A stretch of 56,669 bases of DNA from CAVVVS01 sp963751355 (GTDB lineage: Bacteria; Bacteroidota; Ignavibacteria; Ignavibacteriales; Ignavibacteriaceae): assembly GCA_963751355.1 (NCBI GenBank), contig CAVVVS010000134.1:1-56669 (forward strand), in the 5' to 3' direction. The position numbers were made by a program, and so were the translations under genes. Every line of letters starts with the position of its first letter. Within the stretch, counting starts at the first letter, position 1. Shown here one piece after another: positions 35,879 through 44,153 of the stretch. Below the pieces are notes generated by a model. That model saw only the letters and a list, made by a program, of their open reading frames with translations, did no database searches and was not told where the DNA came from.

Positions 35879-36988
35879 TTAATTATTTAATCGTACAGGC
35901 ATAAGCAAAAGCATCAGTTCTTCATTTTCTTTAGGTTCCGACGGTTCAATTATACATGCTTTGGTTGGTGAATGAAGCTTAAAAATTAATTCATCTTCCT
36001 CTATATGGGACAGCATGTCATGCATGTATGCAGTATTAAACCCTATATCCATCGGTTCCCCGTTATAATTACAAAAAAGATTTTCTTTTGCATTCGAACC
36101 ATGATCAATATCTTCTGCGGATATTTCTAACTGGTCGGCACCGATTGAAAATTTAACCTGCTTTGCGTTTGATGTGGAAAATAACATCATTCTTTTTATA
36201 CTTGTCAGAAGGTCGTTTGTTTTTATTTTTAATCTGTTTTCATTTTCCAGCGGGATAACACTGTTATAAGCAGGATATTTTTCCCCGATTAATCTTGATA
36301 TAAAAACAAGATCATCTATATGAAATAAAATATTTGTTTTGCTTAAATAAAATTTAACATCACTATTCGACAACAACTTGGATAAGACAGAAATGGCTCT
36401 TTCCGGAATAATATACTGTTCTTCATTATCAAATTTTAAATTCTTGTTAATATATTTAACCAATCGATGACCATCAGTGGTAACAAACCTTAAACCGTCG
36501 TTTGAAAATTCAAACAAAGTACCTGTCATCGCCGGTCGCATATCTTCTTTGCTCATTGCAAATGATGTATGCTCAAGAGCATTCTTCAAATCATTGCCAT
36601 TTATAGCAATTTCTTTTTCTTTTGAAACTTCAGGAATAGAAGGAAAATCATCGGGAGATGAATAACTGATATTATATACACCGTTATCTGTAGTTAATTT
36701 AAGTCTTGCCGATGATTCCACCTCAAAATGAATTTGTGTGTCCTTTAACGAACGAATAATATCATAAAGCAATCTAGCTGGTATTACCATCTTAATATTT
36801 TCATCCGAAGCCACATTTAGGGATGATATCAATGCAATTTCAAGATCCGTTGCACAAACTGTTAAGGATCCGTCTTTAATATCAAACAGAAAGTTTTCCA
36901 AGATGGGCATCGGGGTACGTAGAGGAACGGCTGGAATTATCTTGGATAATAATTTTTCGAGGACTTTGCTGTTGATTTTAAATTCCAT
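35879..36988 (-). CDS. dnaN: DNA polymerase III beta sliding clamp
   Basis: This 369-residue protein is the ring-shaped processivity clamp. All three clamp domains are present, with MEFKINSKVLEKLLSKIIPA, the MPILENFLFDI block, FVTTDGHRLVKY and the conserved end LMLLLMPVRLNN. Length is normal. A GGAG-containing ribosome-binding site lies before the ATG. It is the first gene after the dnaA-dnaN interval apart from a small lipoprotein gene. Confidence 0.97.
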   Translation of the reverse strand: MEFKINSKVLEKLLSKIIPAVPLRTPMPILENFLFDIKDGSLTVCATDLEIALISSLNVASDENIKMVIPARLLYDIIRSLKDTQIHFEVESSARLKLTTDNGVYNISYSSPDDFPSIPEVSKEKEIAINGNDLKNALEHTSFAMSKEDMRPAMTGTLFEFSNDGLRFVTTDGHRLVKYINKNLKFDNEEQYIIPERAISVLSKLLSNSDVKFYLSKTNILFHIDDLVFISRLIGEKYPAYNSVIPLENENRLKIKTNDLLTSIKRMMLFSTSNAKQVKFSIGADQLEISAEDIDHGSNAKENLFCNYNGEPMDIGFNTAYMHDMLSHIEEDELIFKLHSPTKACIIEPSEPKENEELMLLLMPVRLNN

Positions 36989-37120
36989 TTAATTCTCCTT
37001 TTAAAGCATAAAAAATACTAAAATTAGGTATAAATCTCAATGTTAAAAGAAGGTAAAAAATAGCATTATCGGTATGTTTTTAACGTAAATTTATCCAATA
37101 TCTTTTATTTCTAACCTTAA

Positions 37121-37516
37121 TTAAAATAACACCGGATTCGTTTTGTTTTGGTCCTCATTATCGGTTTTTGATGCATTAAGTGAGTATACGTTACCGCTTA
37201 TAGAACTGGTATAGTAAACCAAAATTTTTGTACCGGCATCAAGATTAACTGTTCCATCTACATCTCCCACTACCGTTGAACTTGTTGTTCCTGCAGGAAG
37301 TTCATAAGTGGTTTTATAATCATATGTACCTTGTGGAATATCTTTTACTTGTACTGTCTTTCCGGCAACTACCGTAATTATACTTCCCCTAAAATTGATA
37401 TATAAATTACCTGCTGCTGAATTTTTAAATGTAAGAGCGTTGTTAACGCTGTTGGAACAACCGTTCAAAAAAAACATTGCAATAATAACCGCAGATAAAG
37501 ATATAAATTTTTTCAT
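37121..37516 (-). CDS. Small predicted lipoprotein
   Basis: I do not recognise this 131-residue protein. It has a signal peptide with lipobox LNGC (cysteine near residue 20) and a mature part rich in Ser, Thr and Gly with beta-strand-like alternation (VVAGKTVQVKDIPQGTYDY). Such sequences are common small surface lipoproteins in this phylum. Its position between dnaA and dnaN is unusual. Confidence 0.7.
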   Translation of the reverse strand: MKKFISLSAVIIAMFFLNGCSNSVNNALTFKNSAAGNLYINFRGSIITVVAGKTVQVKDIPQGTYDYKTTYELPAGTTSSTVVGDVDGTVNLDAGTKILVYYTSSISGNVYSLNASKTDNEDQNKTNPVLF

Positions 37517-38181
37517 AAATAGCTCTCTTTTAAAAAATGACTATGTCCAATATTATACTTAGGAAAAATTAGCTTAAATCTATCTAATAATCAACATTTT
37601 TAAATAATCATTTTTATGTGGTTTTACACTTACCAACACAGTTATAATTAATTAATATTTAAATATTAATATATAATTATAATAATAAGAGTGTTTATAT
37701 GTGGACAACTCAATTATAGCCGTATTTTTGGTTAAAATAGGGCTATAAAAATAATGAAGATGTGGAAAAAATTTTAATAAATAAACGGTTATAAACGCAT
37801 GTTAAAACATTAGCTATTATTAACAACTTATATAGTACTTATCAACGCATTATTAACATAAAAAAAACAAGATAATATTTTGATTTCTTTTATTCTGTAA
37901 AATTATAAAATGATATTTTATAGGATTATATTATACCGATCGAAATAAAAGTCACAACGGAAATATATAAGTATATATAAATTAGCAGTTTGATGTTTAT
38001 TCTTTTGTGATTACTCACGCTGTTCAAAATGACGCTAAATAAAAAAAACAAAATAAAGCCCGCTTTCATATTAAATCCTTTGAGGTAAATATTGATGGAA
38101 CATGCAGCTTGATGTTTTTATAGTTGGTGTAGATGTGCTTTGTGGGGATAGTAATTTAAATTTTGCTCTATCTTTTTAGAC
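37517..38181. other. AT-rich dnaA-dnaN interval, candidate oriC
   Basis: This 665-base gap is very AT-rich and carries no gene I can support. It contains near-matches to the DnaA box (TTATCCACA, read on either strand): TGTGGACAA at 37700-37708 and TGTGGAAAA at 37761-37769, and several TTATCAAC/TTATTAAC motifs around 37805-37860. The position directly beside dnaA, with dnaN, recF and gyrAB after it, is a classical oriC position. The evidence does not decide between this gap and the dnaA-rpmH gap. Confidence 0.5.
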
Positions 38182-39585
38182 TCATGAAAAATTAACTTCG
38201 ATCATGTTTTTTAGCGTTTCAAGAGTATCTTTCATGGAAGAATCGGTGAGCTTAGATTCCTCAATTGAAGTGCATGCGTGGATTACAGTAGAATGATCTC
38301 TTCCGCCAAACTGTAACCCTATTGTTTTTAGCGATGATTTTGTCATTTCTTTTGACAAATACATTGCAATTTGACGGGCTAATACAACCTCTTTTTTACG
38401 TGTTTTATCCCGAATTTTATTTTCATCAATCTTGCAATACTCGCACACAGTTTTTGTTATATTTTCGATAGTAATATTAACTTTTCTGTTAGTTGCAATT
38501 TCTTTTACGGTTTTTTTAGTAAGCTCCATATTAATTTCTTTAGAACTAAGGGAAGCATTTGCTAAAAGTTTGATTAAACAACCCTCAAGTTCTCTTATAT
38601 TTGATGTTATATTGCTCGCTATATATTCGAGTATTTCATTCGAAATTGCCATTCCGTAGTCTTCAGATTTTCGTTTAAGGATTGCAATTCTGGTTTCCAA
38701 CTCAGGTGGCTGTATGTCTGCAGTTAAACCCCATTGAAATCGAGAAATAAGCCTTTCGTCCAAACCTTTTAAGTCTTTCGGGGGTTTATCACTGGATAAA
38801 ATAATCTGTTTTGTTGACTGATGAAGCGTGTTAAAGATGTGAAAAAAAAGATCCTGTGTTTTTTCTTTTCCTATTAAAAACTGAACATCGTCAATAATCA
38901 ACACATCCATATTCCGGTAGAAATTTTGAAATTCATTTACCTTGTTGGACTGAATAGCTTCTACAAACTCTACTGTAAAAATATCTGAAGATAAATAAAT
39001 TACCCTTTTCGAAGGGAAGTTTTGAGTAATCTTATTTCCAATAGCCTGAATTAAATGGGTTTTTCCGAGTCCCACTCCTCCATAAATAAATAAAGGATTA
39101 AAAGAAGTGCCGCCCGGATTATCGCTTATTGCGCTGGCTGCAGCTCTTGCAAGTTGATTGCCTTCGCCCTTTATAAAATTATCAAAAGTATAGCGCGGAT
39201 TTAAAAAAGATTCAAACCCCGGAATACTTTCTTCCGTTTGTGCCGGAACACTTTCTACCTTTTGCTGCTCTTTAATGACGGGCTGTTTCTCATCGACATC
39301 ATTTTCATCGACGATGAGGTATGCAAGTTTAGCTTCCGAACCCAAAACATCGTGAATAGTTTTGCTTATTAATGTATTAAAATGTTCATCAATCCATTCC
39401 CAAAAAAACTGGCTTGGGAGTTGTACTTTTAAAGTTGATTTTTCCAGACCCAGAGGTTTTATAGGCATAAACCATGTATTGTAAGTCAAAGCGCTGACAT
39501 TTTGCTTTATTGTTTTAAGGCATTCTTTCCACACTTCATCTGGTTTTACCGCGGGGTTTTTATCAATTATTTCAGTACTAAACAT
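38182..39585 (-). CDS. dnaA: Chromosomal replication initiator protein DnaA
   Basis: This 467-residue protein opens the origin. It has domain I (VWKECLKTIKQNVSALTYNT), a short linker, the AAA+ domain III with Walker A GGVGLGKTHLIQAIGN and Walker B VLIIDDVQFL, and DNA-binding domain IV with the DnaA signature GGRDHSTVIHACTSI. I chose the ATG at 39585 (MFSTEII) over an upstream TTG at 39600, because a perfect DnaA box lies between them. It is divergent from rpmH. Confidence 0.98.
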   Translation of the reverse strand: MFSTEIIDKNPAVKPDEVWKECLKTIKQNVSALTYNTWFMPIKPLGLEKSTLKVQLPSQFFWEWIDEHFNTLISKTIHDVLGSEAKLAYLIVDENDVDEKQPVIKEQQKVESVPAQTEESIPGFESFLNPRYTFDNFIKGEGNQLARAAASAISDNPGGTSFNPLFIYGGVGLGKTHLIQAIGNKITQNFPSKRVIYLSSDIFTVEFVEAIQSNKVNEFQNFYRNMDVLIIDDVQFLIGKEKTQDLFFHIFNTLHQSTKQIILSSDKPPKDLKGLDERLISRFQWGLTADIQPPELETRIAILKRKSEDYGMAISNEILEYIASNITSNIRELEGCLIKLLANASLSSKEINMELTKKTVKEIATNRKVNITIENITKTVCEYCKIDENKIRDKTRKKEVVLARQIAMYLSKEMTKSSLKTIGLQFGGRDHSTVIHACTSIEESKLTDSSMKDTLETLKNMIEVNFS

Positions 39586-39590
39586 AAGGT

Positions 39591-39599
39591 TTATCCACA
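39591..39599. promoter_or_regulatory. Perfect DnaA box just upstream of dnaA
   Basis: TTATCCACA at 39591-39599 matches the DnaA-box consensus exactly and lies six bases before the dnaA start codon. DnaA binding here would fit autorepression or an origin. A one-mismatch copy TTTTCCACA lies at 39819-39827. The rest of the interval up to 40026 is AT-rich, with a GTGAAACGTTTTCAC near-palindrome at about 39794 of unknown role. Confidence 0.65.
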
Positions 39600-39966
39600 A
39601 TTGAAAAAGTTAAAATATGACTAAAAATAAATGGTTTTGATGCAGAACGAATGGATTATAAATGTTTTATTAACAAACTACCAACATTAACCCAAGCGAC
39701 ATAACCATTAAAAAAACAATGGGTTGGGTGGGTTTGCTTTAGCTGTTCACACAAAAACCATCTAATTTAGCGCCCTTTTTTCTTTCTTTTGGTTGTGAAA
39801 CGTTTTCACGAAGAAAAGTTTTCCACAAGATATTAACAGAAATTGTTCGCCCTCAACTGTAGTAAAAAATAGGAAGTAATATGATGCGTTGCAAATTAAT
39901 TTTTATAAAAAACGAAAAATATTTTTGAACATAATAATAATTGGTGGAATATATAAAAATAAGTAT

Positions 39967-39998
39967 CTTGTATGTTTAAAATTGAATAATTATTTTTG
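39967..39998 (+). promoter_or_regulatory. Candidate rpmH promoter
   Basis: CTTG (39967-39970) and TATTTTTG (39991-39998) are 20 bases apart, close to the Bacteroidota consensus TTTG and TAnnTTTG. The inferred start near 40004 lies about 23 bases before the rpmH ATG, which also has GGGAG at the right distance. Confidence 0.45.
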
Positions 39999-40026
39999 AA
40001 ATCTTTTTGATATTTGGGAGTAATAA

Positions 40027-40173
40027 ATGAAAAGGACATATCAACCAAGCGTAAGAAAAAGAAAGAATAAGCACGGTTTTAGGGAAAGAATGAAAACTAA
40101 AAACGGAAGAAAAATATTGGCAAGAAGAAGGGCTAAGGGCAGAAAACGGCTTACAGTCAGCGACAAGAAATAA
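40027..40173 (+). CDS. rpmH: 50S ribosomal protein L34
   Basis: This 48-residue frame reads MKRTYQPSVRKRKNKHGFR at the start and contains the L34 core GRKILARRRAKGRKRL. It is a basic ribosomal protein of the large subunit. GGGAG lies upstream of the ATG. rnpA follows after six bases, the usual rpmH-rnpA-yidD-yidC order near the origin. Confidence 0.97.
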   Translation: MKRTYQPSVRKRKNKHGFRERMKTKNGRKILARRRAKGRKRLTVSDKK

Positions 40174-40179
40174 TAGCTT

Positions 40180-40578
40180 TTGAAGCGTTACGGGTTTTCA
40201 GCAAAGGAAAGAATAAAAAGCAAAAATGATTTTAAAAACATATACACTTCAGGCAGGCTAATAATTTCTTCCGATAAAAAGATTAAGGCAATATTTATAG
40301 TTGAGCAAAACAGCAACCAGCCGGGCGTACAAATTGCGGCGGCTGTTCATCATAAGGTTGGGATCGCGGTTTGGCGAAACAGAGCAAAAAGATTAATCAG
40401 AGAAGCATACCGGCTGAATAAACATATTTTAAGTGAGTTGACTACGAAAAATAACGTATTGCTTAAGATAGTTTTTTCCACGTATGTATTGAATGAAAAA
40501 AAGAATAAAAATCTAAAGCTGAATGATATAGTGCCGGGTGTTACGGAAATTATGTTAAAATTAAAGAGTAGTATTTAA
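40180..40578 (+). CDS. rnpA: Ribonuclease P protein component
   Basis: This 132-residue basic protein is the protein subunit of RNase P, which trims tRNA 5' ends. The family start (MKRYGFSAKERIKSKNDFKN) and the RNR signature in VWRNRAKRLIREAYR are present. The start is a TTG. The stop overlaps the yidD start codon (TAATG). Confidence 0.92.
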   Translation: MKRYGFSAKERIKSKNDFKNIYTSGRLIISSDKKIKAIFIVEQNSNQPGVQIAAAVHHKVGIAVWRNRAKRLIREAYRLNKHILSELTTKNNVLLKIVFSTYVLNEKKNKNLKLNDIVPGVTEIMLKLKSSI

Positions 40579-40787
40579 TGTGGAGAATATTTGTATTTCT
40601 CATTAAAATTTATCAGAAATTTATTTCGCCTCTATTTCCGCCATCATGCCGATTCTATCCCACATGTTCCGAATATGCAATACAAGCATTCACAAAACAC
40701 GGTATTTTTAAGGGCGGACTAATGGCAATTTGGCGTATATTAAGGTGCAATCCTTTTAACAAGGGCGGGTATGATCCCGTTAAATAA
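40578..40787 (+). CDS. yidD: Membrane protein insertion efficiency factor YidD
   Basis: This 69-residue protein has the YidD signature FPPSCRFYPTCSEYAIQAF with its three cysteine positions and ends with RCNPFNKGGYDPV. It assists YidC-dependent membrane insertion. It overlaps rnpA by one base and precedes yidC by 11 bases. Confidence 0.95.
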   Translation: MWRIFVFLIKIYQKFISPLFPPSCRFYPTCSEYAIQAFTKHGIFKGGLMAIWRILRCNPFNKGGYDPVK

Positions 40788-40798
40788 CTGGATATTAA

Positions 40799-42691
40799 AT
40801 GGATAAACAAACAACAATAGCTTTCATATTAATCGGTGTAATTCTGGTCTTTTGGCTTTTTATGAATACACCCGAACCACCCAAACAGCCAAAAGGAAAT
40901 GGTACCGACACAACCCTGGTTGCAAAAGATACAAGCAAAAAACAAGTTCAAGCCACTAAACCCGAACATAAAAGTATAAAAGAAAAAACTGCACCGATAA
41001 AAGCAGAAACAAAAGCTGATAGCCTTTCTTTGGGAAAGTATTTTTCTGTCTCTCCAAAAAAAGAAAAAATTATAACGATAGAGAATAACCTTGTTAAAAT
41101 GGAGTTAACCAGTCAAGGCGGAGACATAAAAAAATACTTTTTGAAAAAATATAAAAACTGGTATTCGGCAGGTAAAAAAGATACAGGCGGTTTTTATGAA
41201 ACTCATGTACAATTAATTAACTATCCACGCGGCGGAAGCGGTCCCGACCTGGCATTCGTATCTGCCGACGGTAAAGCAATAAATACATCCCGTCTAAATT
41301 TTACTCCCAATGTAAATAAAGCCTATTATAATTTGACGGGTAAAGATTCGCTGGTAATCACCTTTACTCATTATGTTAATGATAATCAATATATAAGAAA
41401 GGTATATGTCTTTTACGGCGATAAGTACAGTATCAGTTACACTGTTTTGCTAAAGGGGATGAATAATCTTATAAGTAACAATACTTATGATTTAATGTGG
41501 AGAAACGGACTTCGGTTTGTTGAAGCGAATTCGGTAGACGAAGCTATGTACTCTAATGCAAGCGCTTTCTATGGTGGCGATCATGTTGTTGTGGAGGCTA
41601 AGGAAGGCGAAAAAGTACATAAAGATTTTACAGGAAGAGTAAATTGGATTGCCGTTCGGGATAAATATTTTGGGGCGGTAATGATTCCTAATTCCCCATC
41701 GGAAGTGGATGGTGCTTATATTGAAGGCACCAAAACAAAATTTGCGAACAACGGTGAAAGAGCCTACTTTAATATGAGGCTGATTGTTCCCTTTCAAAAT
41801 TTAGATATAGAAAAGAAATCTTTTACCTTGTATATCGGTCCGGTCGATTATAATATATTGAAGTCTTACGGTCATAACCTGCAAGAGCTAGTGGAGTTTG
41901 GAAGTTTTCTCGGATTGAAATTTCTTGTCAGACCGATAGCAGTTTACTTACTTTTACCATTATTTAATTTCCTTCATATTTTTATACCCAATTACGGTTT
42001 TGTAATTATTGTCTTTTCATTAATTATAAAATTTGTGCTCTATCCTCTTACCAAAACAAGCTATCAATCAATGAAAAAAATGCAGTTACTGCAGCCAAAG
42101 ATAGCCGAAATGAAGGAGAAATATAAAGATGATCCCCAAAAGGTAAATAAAGAAACAATGAAACTGTATTCAACCTACGGCGTTAATCCTGCTGGAGGTT
42201 GTTTGCCGCTGATACTTCAGATGCCTATCTTTATTGCACTTTGGGAGCTTTTTAAAGTTGCTATAGAGCTGCGTCAGCAGCCGTTTTTATTTTGGATAAA
42301 AGACTTATCTGCCCCTGATGTAATATTTTCGCTTCCATTTAAACTTCCTCTTTTTGGTATAAATGAAATCAGCGGTCTTGCGGTTTTGATGGGAATAGCT
42401 ACCTTTTTTCAACAAAAGATGACGGTTAAAGATCCTAAACAGCAAGCGCTTGTTTATGTTATGCCGGTATTTTTAACATTAATGTTTATGGGATTTCCTT
42501 CGGGCTTAAACCTTTATTATTTAATGTTCAATGTTTTTTCTATCGGTCAGCAATACTATATTAATCATCAGCATGACGGTATGGAATTGCAGCCGGTAAA
42601 AAATCCTAAAAAGAAAAAAGGATTTATGGCAAAATTAATGGAAGCCGCGGAACAGAATACAAAAGCACAACAGCAGAAAAAAAGAAGATAA
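40799..42691 (+). CDS. yidC: Membrane protein insertase YidC
   Basis: This 630-residue protein inserts and folds inner-membrane proteins. It has an N-terminal helix (residues 7-22), a Lys-rich linker and a large periplasmic beta domain (about 80-360). The conserved five-helix core from about 380 carries NPAGGCLPLILQMPIFIALW and the cytoplasmic loop MKKMQLLQPKIAEMKEKY. The C terminus is a long basic tail, as in many Bacteroidota YidC. It closes the rpmH-rnpA-yidD-yidC run. Confidence 0.97.
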   Translation: MDKQTTIAFILIGVILVFWLFMNTPEPPKQPKGNGTDTTLVAKDTSKKQVQATKPEHKSIKEKTAPIKAETKADSLSLGKYFSVSPKKEKIITIENNLVKMELTSQGGDIKKYFLKKYKNWYSAGKKDTGGFYETHVQLINYPRGGSGPDLAFVSADGKAINTSRLNFTPNVNKAYYNLTGKDSLVITFTHYVNDNQYIRKVYVFYGDKYSISYTVLLKGMNNLISNNTYDLMWRNGLRFVEANSVDEAMYSNASAFYGGDHVVVEAKEGEKVHKDFTGRVNWIAVRDKYFGAVMIPNSPSEVDGAYIEGTKTKFANNGERAYFNMRLIVPFQNLDIEKKSFTLYIGPVDYNILKSYGHNLQELVEFGSFLGLKFLVRPIAVYLLLPLFNFLHIFIPNYGFVIIVFSLIIKFVLYPLTKTSYQSMKKMQLLQPKIAEMKEKYKDDPQKVNKETMKLYSTYGVNPAGGCLPLILQMPIFIALWELFKVAIELRQQPFLFWIKDLSAPDVIFSLPFKLPLFGINEISGLAVLMGIATFFQQKMTVKDPKQQALVYVMPVFLTLMFMGFPSGLNLYYLMFNVFSIGQQYYINHQHDGMELQPVKNPKKKKGFMAKLMEAAEQNTKAQQQKKRR

Positions 42692-42917
42692 TAATTAGGA
42701 TATAAAAAGGGAACATTTATCCTGGTCTTTTCACAATCCTTTTTCATTAAAGAATGTCAGCGGGTAATGTATACTTTTCTTTTACATACGATATTTTTCC
42801 GAATTAAAAATTAAAATCGGCAATTTATCAAAAAACCATTTGCTTTTTAGTTTAAGTTATACAAATTTAACCTGTGTTTTTTTTATAAGTCGAATAGTTT
42901 TTTTATAAAGCATATGT

Positions 42918-44153
42918 ATGCAGGTCATTAAAAAAATACTTTTTCTGAGTTTACTCATTTTTGTATATAACCTCTCCGCACAAACTACCCAAATCTTAAA
43001 ATTAAAAATAAAAACAAAACAGCTTCCGTTCGGATTAACCGAAAAAATTCCTGAAGCTATGCCAACAGTTGCTGTTGCATTGAGCGGCGGAGGTGCCAGG
43101 GGTTTTGCCCAAATTGGCGTATTAAAAGCAATAAAAGAAGCAAACATTCCTATAGATATGATAGTAGGAACCAGTATTGGAAGTATTATCGGGGGATTAT
43201 ATTCTGCCGGGTATAGTATCAGGCAATTGGATTCAATTGCAATAAATACCGACTGGCAAACCTTGCTTGCCTCCGAGAGAGAGACAAATCGCAGAGAATT
43301 ATTTGTAGATCAAAAAGTAACAGAAGATAAGGCTGTTTTCTCTTTAAGATTAAACGGTCTTGAACCAATCCTGCCGACATCATTAAATAACGGTCAAAAA
43401 ATTTCTTCCTTTTTGAATCTTCTGGTATTAAATGCTCCAATAAACGCTCAAAAAGATTTTGATAATTTGAGATTTAAATACAGAGCTGTTTGTACAAACC
43501 TGGTGACAGGTAAGCCGGTAATTATGAAAAGTGGTTCCTTGAGCAGTGCGATGCGTGCCAGCTCCAGTGTCTCTTTTTTACTGGCGCCCTTAAAATTAGA
43601 TTCTCTTACTCTCGTTGACGGCGGCTTAGTAGCAAATATACCGGTAAAAATTGCATCAAACTTGGGAGGCAGATATATAATTGCCGTCAATACAACTAGT
43701 GGGCTTAATAAAAAAGATGAATTAAATCTACCCTGGGAGATTGCAGATCAAGTAGTAAGTATCCCCATGAAAATATTGAACGAAAATCAGCTGAAATATG
43801 CCAATTTTGTTATTGATCCAACGTTGAGCAATAAAAGGCCCGAAGATTTTACTCATCAAAAGCCGAGTATACAAGACGGTTATTTCTTTACTTTGCAATA
43901 TATTGATAAGATTAACAATGGTATTGATTCCATTTTCATCAACAATTTACATACGAAGCAATTTTTCATAAAAAATGTATTGAGCGATACAAGTACCCTG
44001 GAAGCACAGAGACCCTATATTTTGAAGTATTCAATGCAAGATTCGGTTTCGAATTATGAAATTTATAACGATTTGCGTAATATATTTTCTTCCGGCAATT
44101 ATAGCAGCGTTTCAGCACGGGTTGACCCGATCGCCAGGAAGCTGTCGACATGA
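42918..44153 (+). CDS. Patatin-like phospholipase, 5' part, cut at the composition junction
   Basis: The first 395 or so residues are a signal peptide (YNLSAQ) and a patatin domain. The oxyanion loop is VALSGGGARGFAQIGVL, the nucleophile elbow is GTSIGSIIGG with catalytic Ser, and the aspartate is in VDGG. The next part, YNDLRNIFSSGNY, should lead into a POTRA and outer-membrane barrel, which are usual in Bacteroidota homologues of about 700 residues or more. Instead the sequence turns GC-rich near 44110 and the frame ends by chance at 44153. The last 12-15 residues therefore do not belong to the gene. Confidence 0.85.
   Translation: MQVIKKILFLSLLIFVYNLSAQTTQILKLKIKTKQLPFGLTEKIPEAMPTVAVALSGGGARGFAQIGVLKAIKEANIPIDMIVGTSIGSIIGGLYSAGYSIRQLDSIAINTDWQTLLASERETNRRELFVDQKVTEDKAVFSLRLNGLEPILPTSLNNGQKISSFLNLLVLNAPINAQKDFDNLRFKYRAVCTNLVTGKPVIMKSGSLSSAMRASSSVSFLLAPLKLDSLTLVDGGLVANIPVKIASNLGGRYIIAVNTTSGLNKKDELNLPWEIADQVVSIPMKILNENQLKYANFVIDPTLSNKRPEDFTHQKPSIQDGYFFTLQYIDKINNGIDSIFINNLHTKQFFIKNVLSDTSTLEAQRPYILKYSMQDSVSNYEIYNDLRNIFSSGNYSSVSARVDPIARKLST
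44100..44125. other. Junction between AT-rich and GC-rich sequence
   Basis: To the left the DNA is AT-rich and codes in the patatin frame. To the right it is GC-rich and codes for alphaproteobacterial-type proteins on both strands. The change is abrupt and falls inside a gene. I see no repeat, att-site pair or insertion sequence at the joint, so a chimeric assembly is the preferred explanation. Confidence 0.8.

Noticed and set aside
39793..39808. GTGAAACGTTTTCAC as a further parS site
   Set aside because: The core is GTGAAA-CG-TTTTCAC, not GTTTCACGTGAAAC, and the symmetry is imperfect.
42857..43147. Minus-strand frame of 96 residues at the start of the patatin gene
   Set aside because: It is antisense to the signal peptide and patatin oxyanion region.
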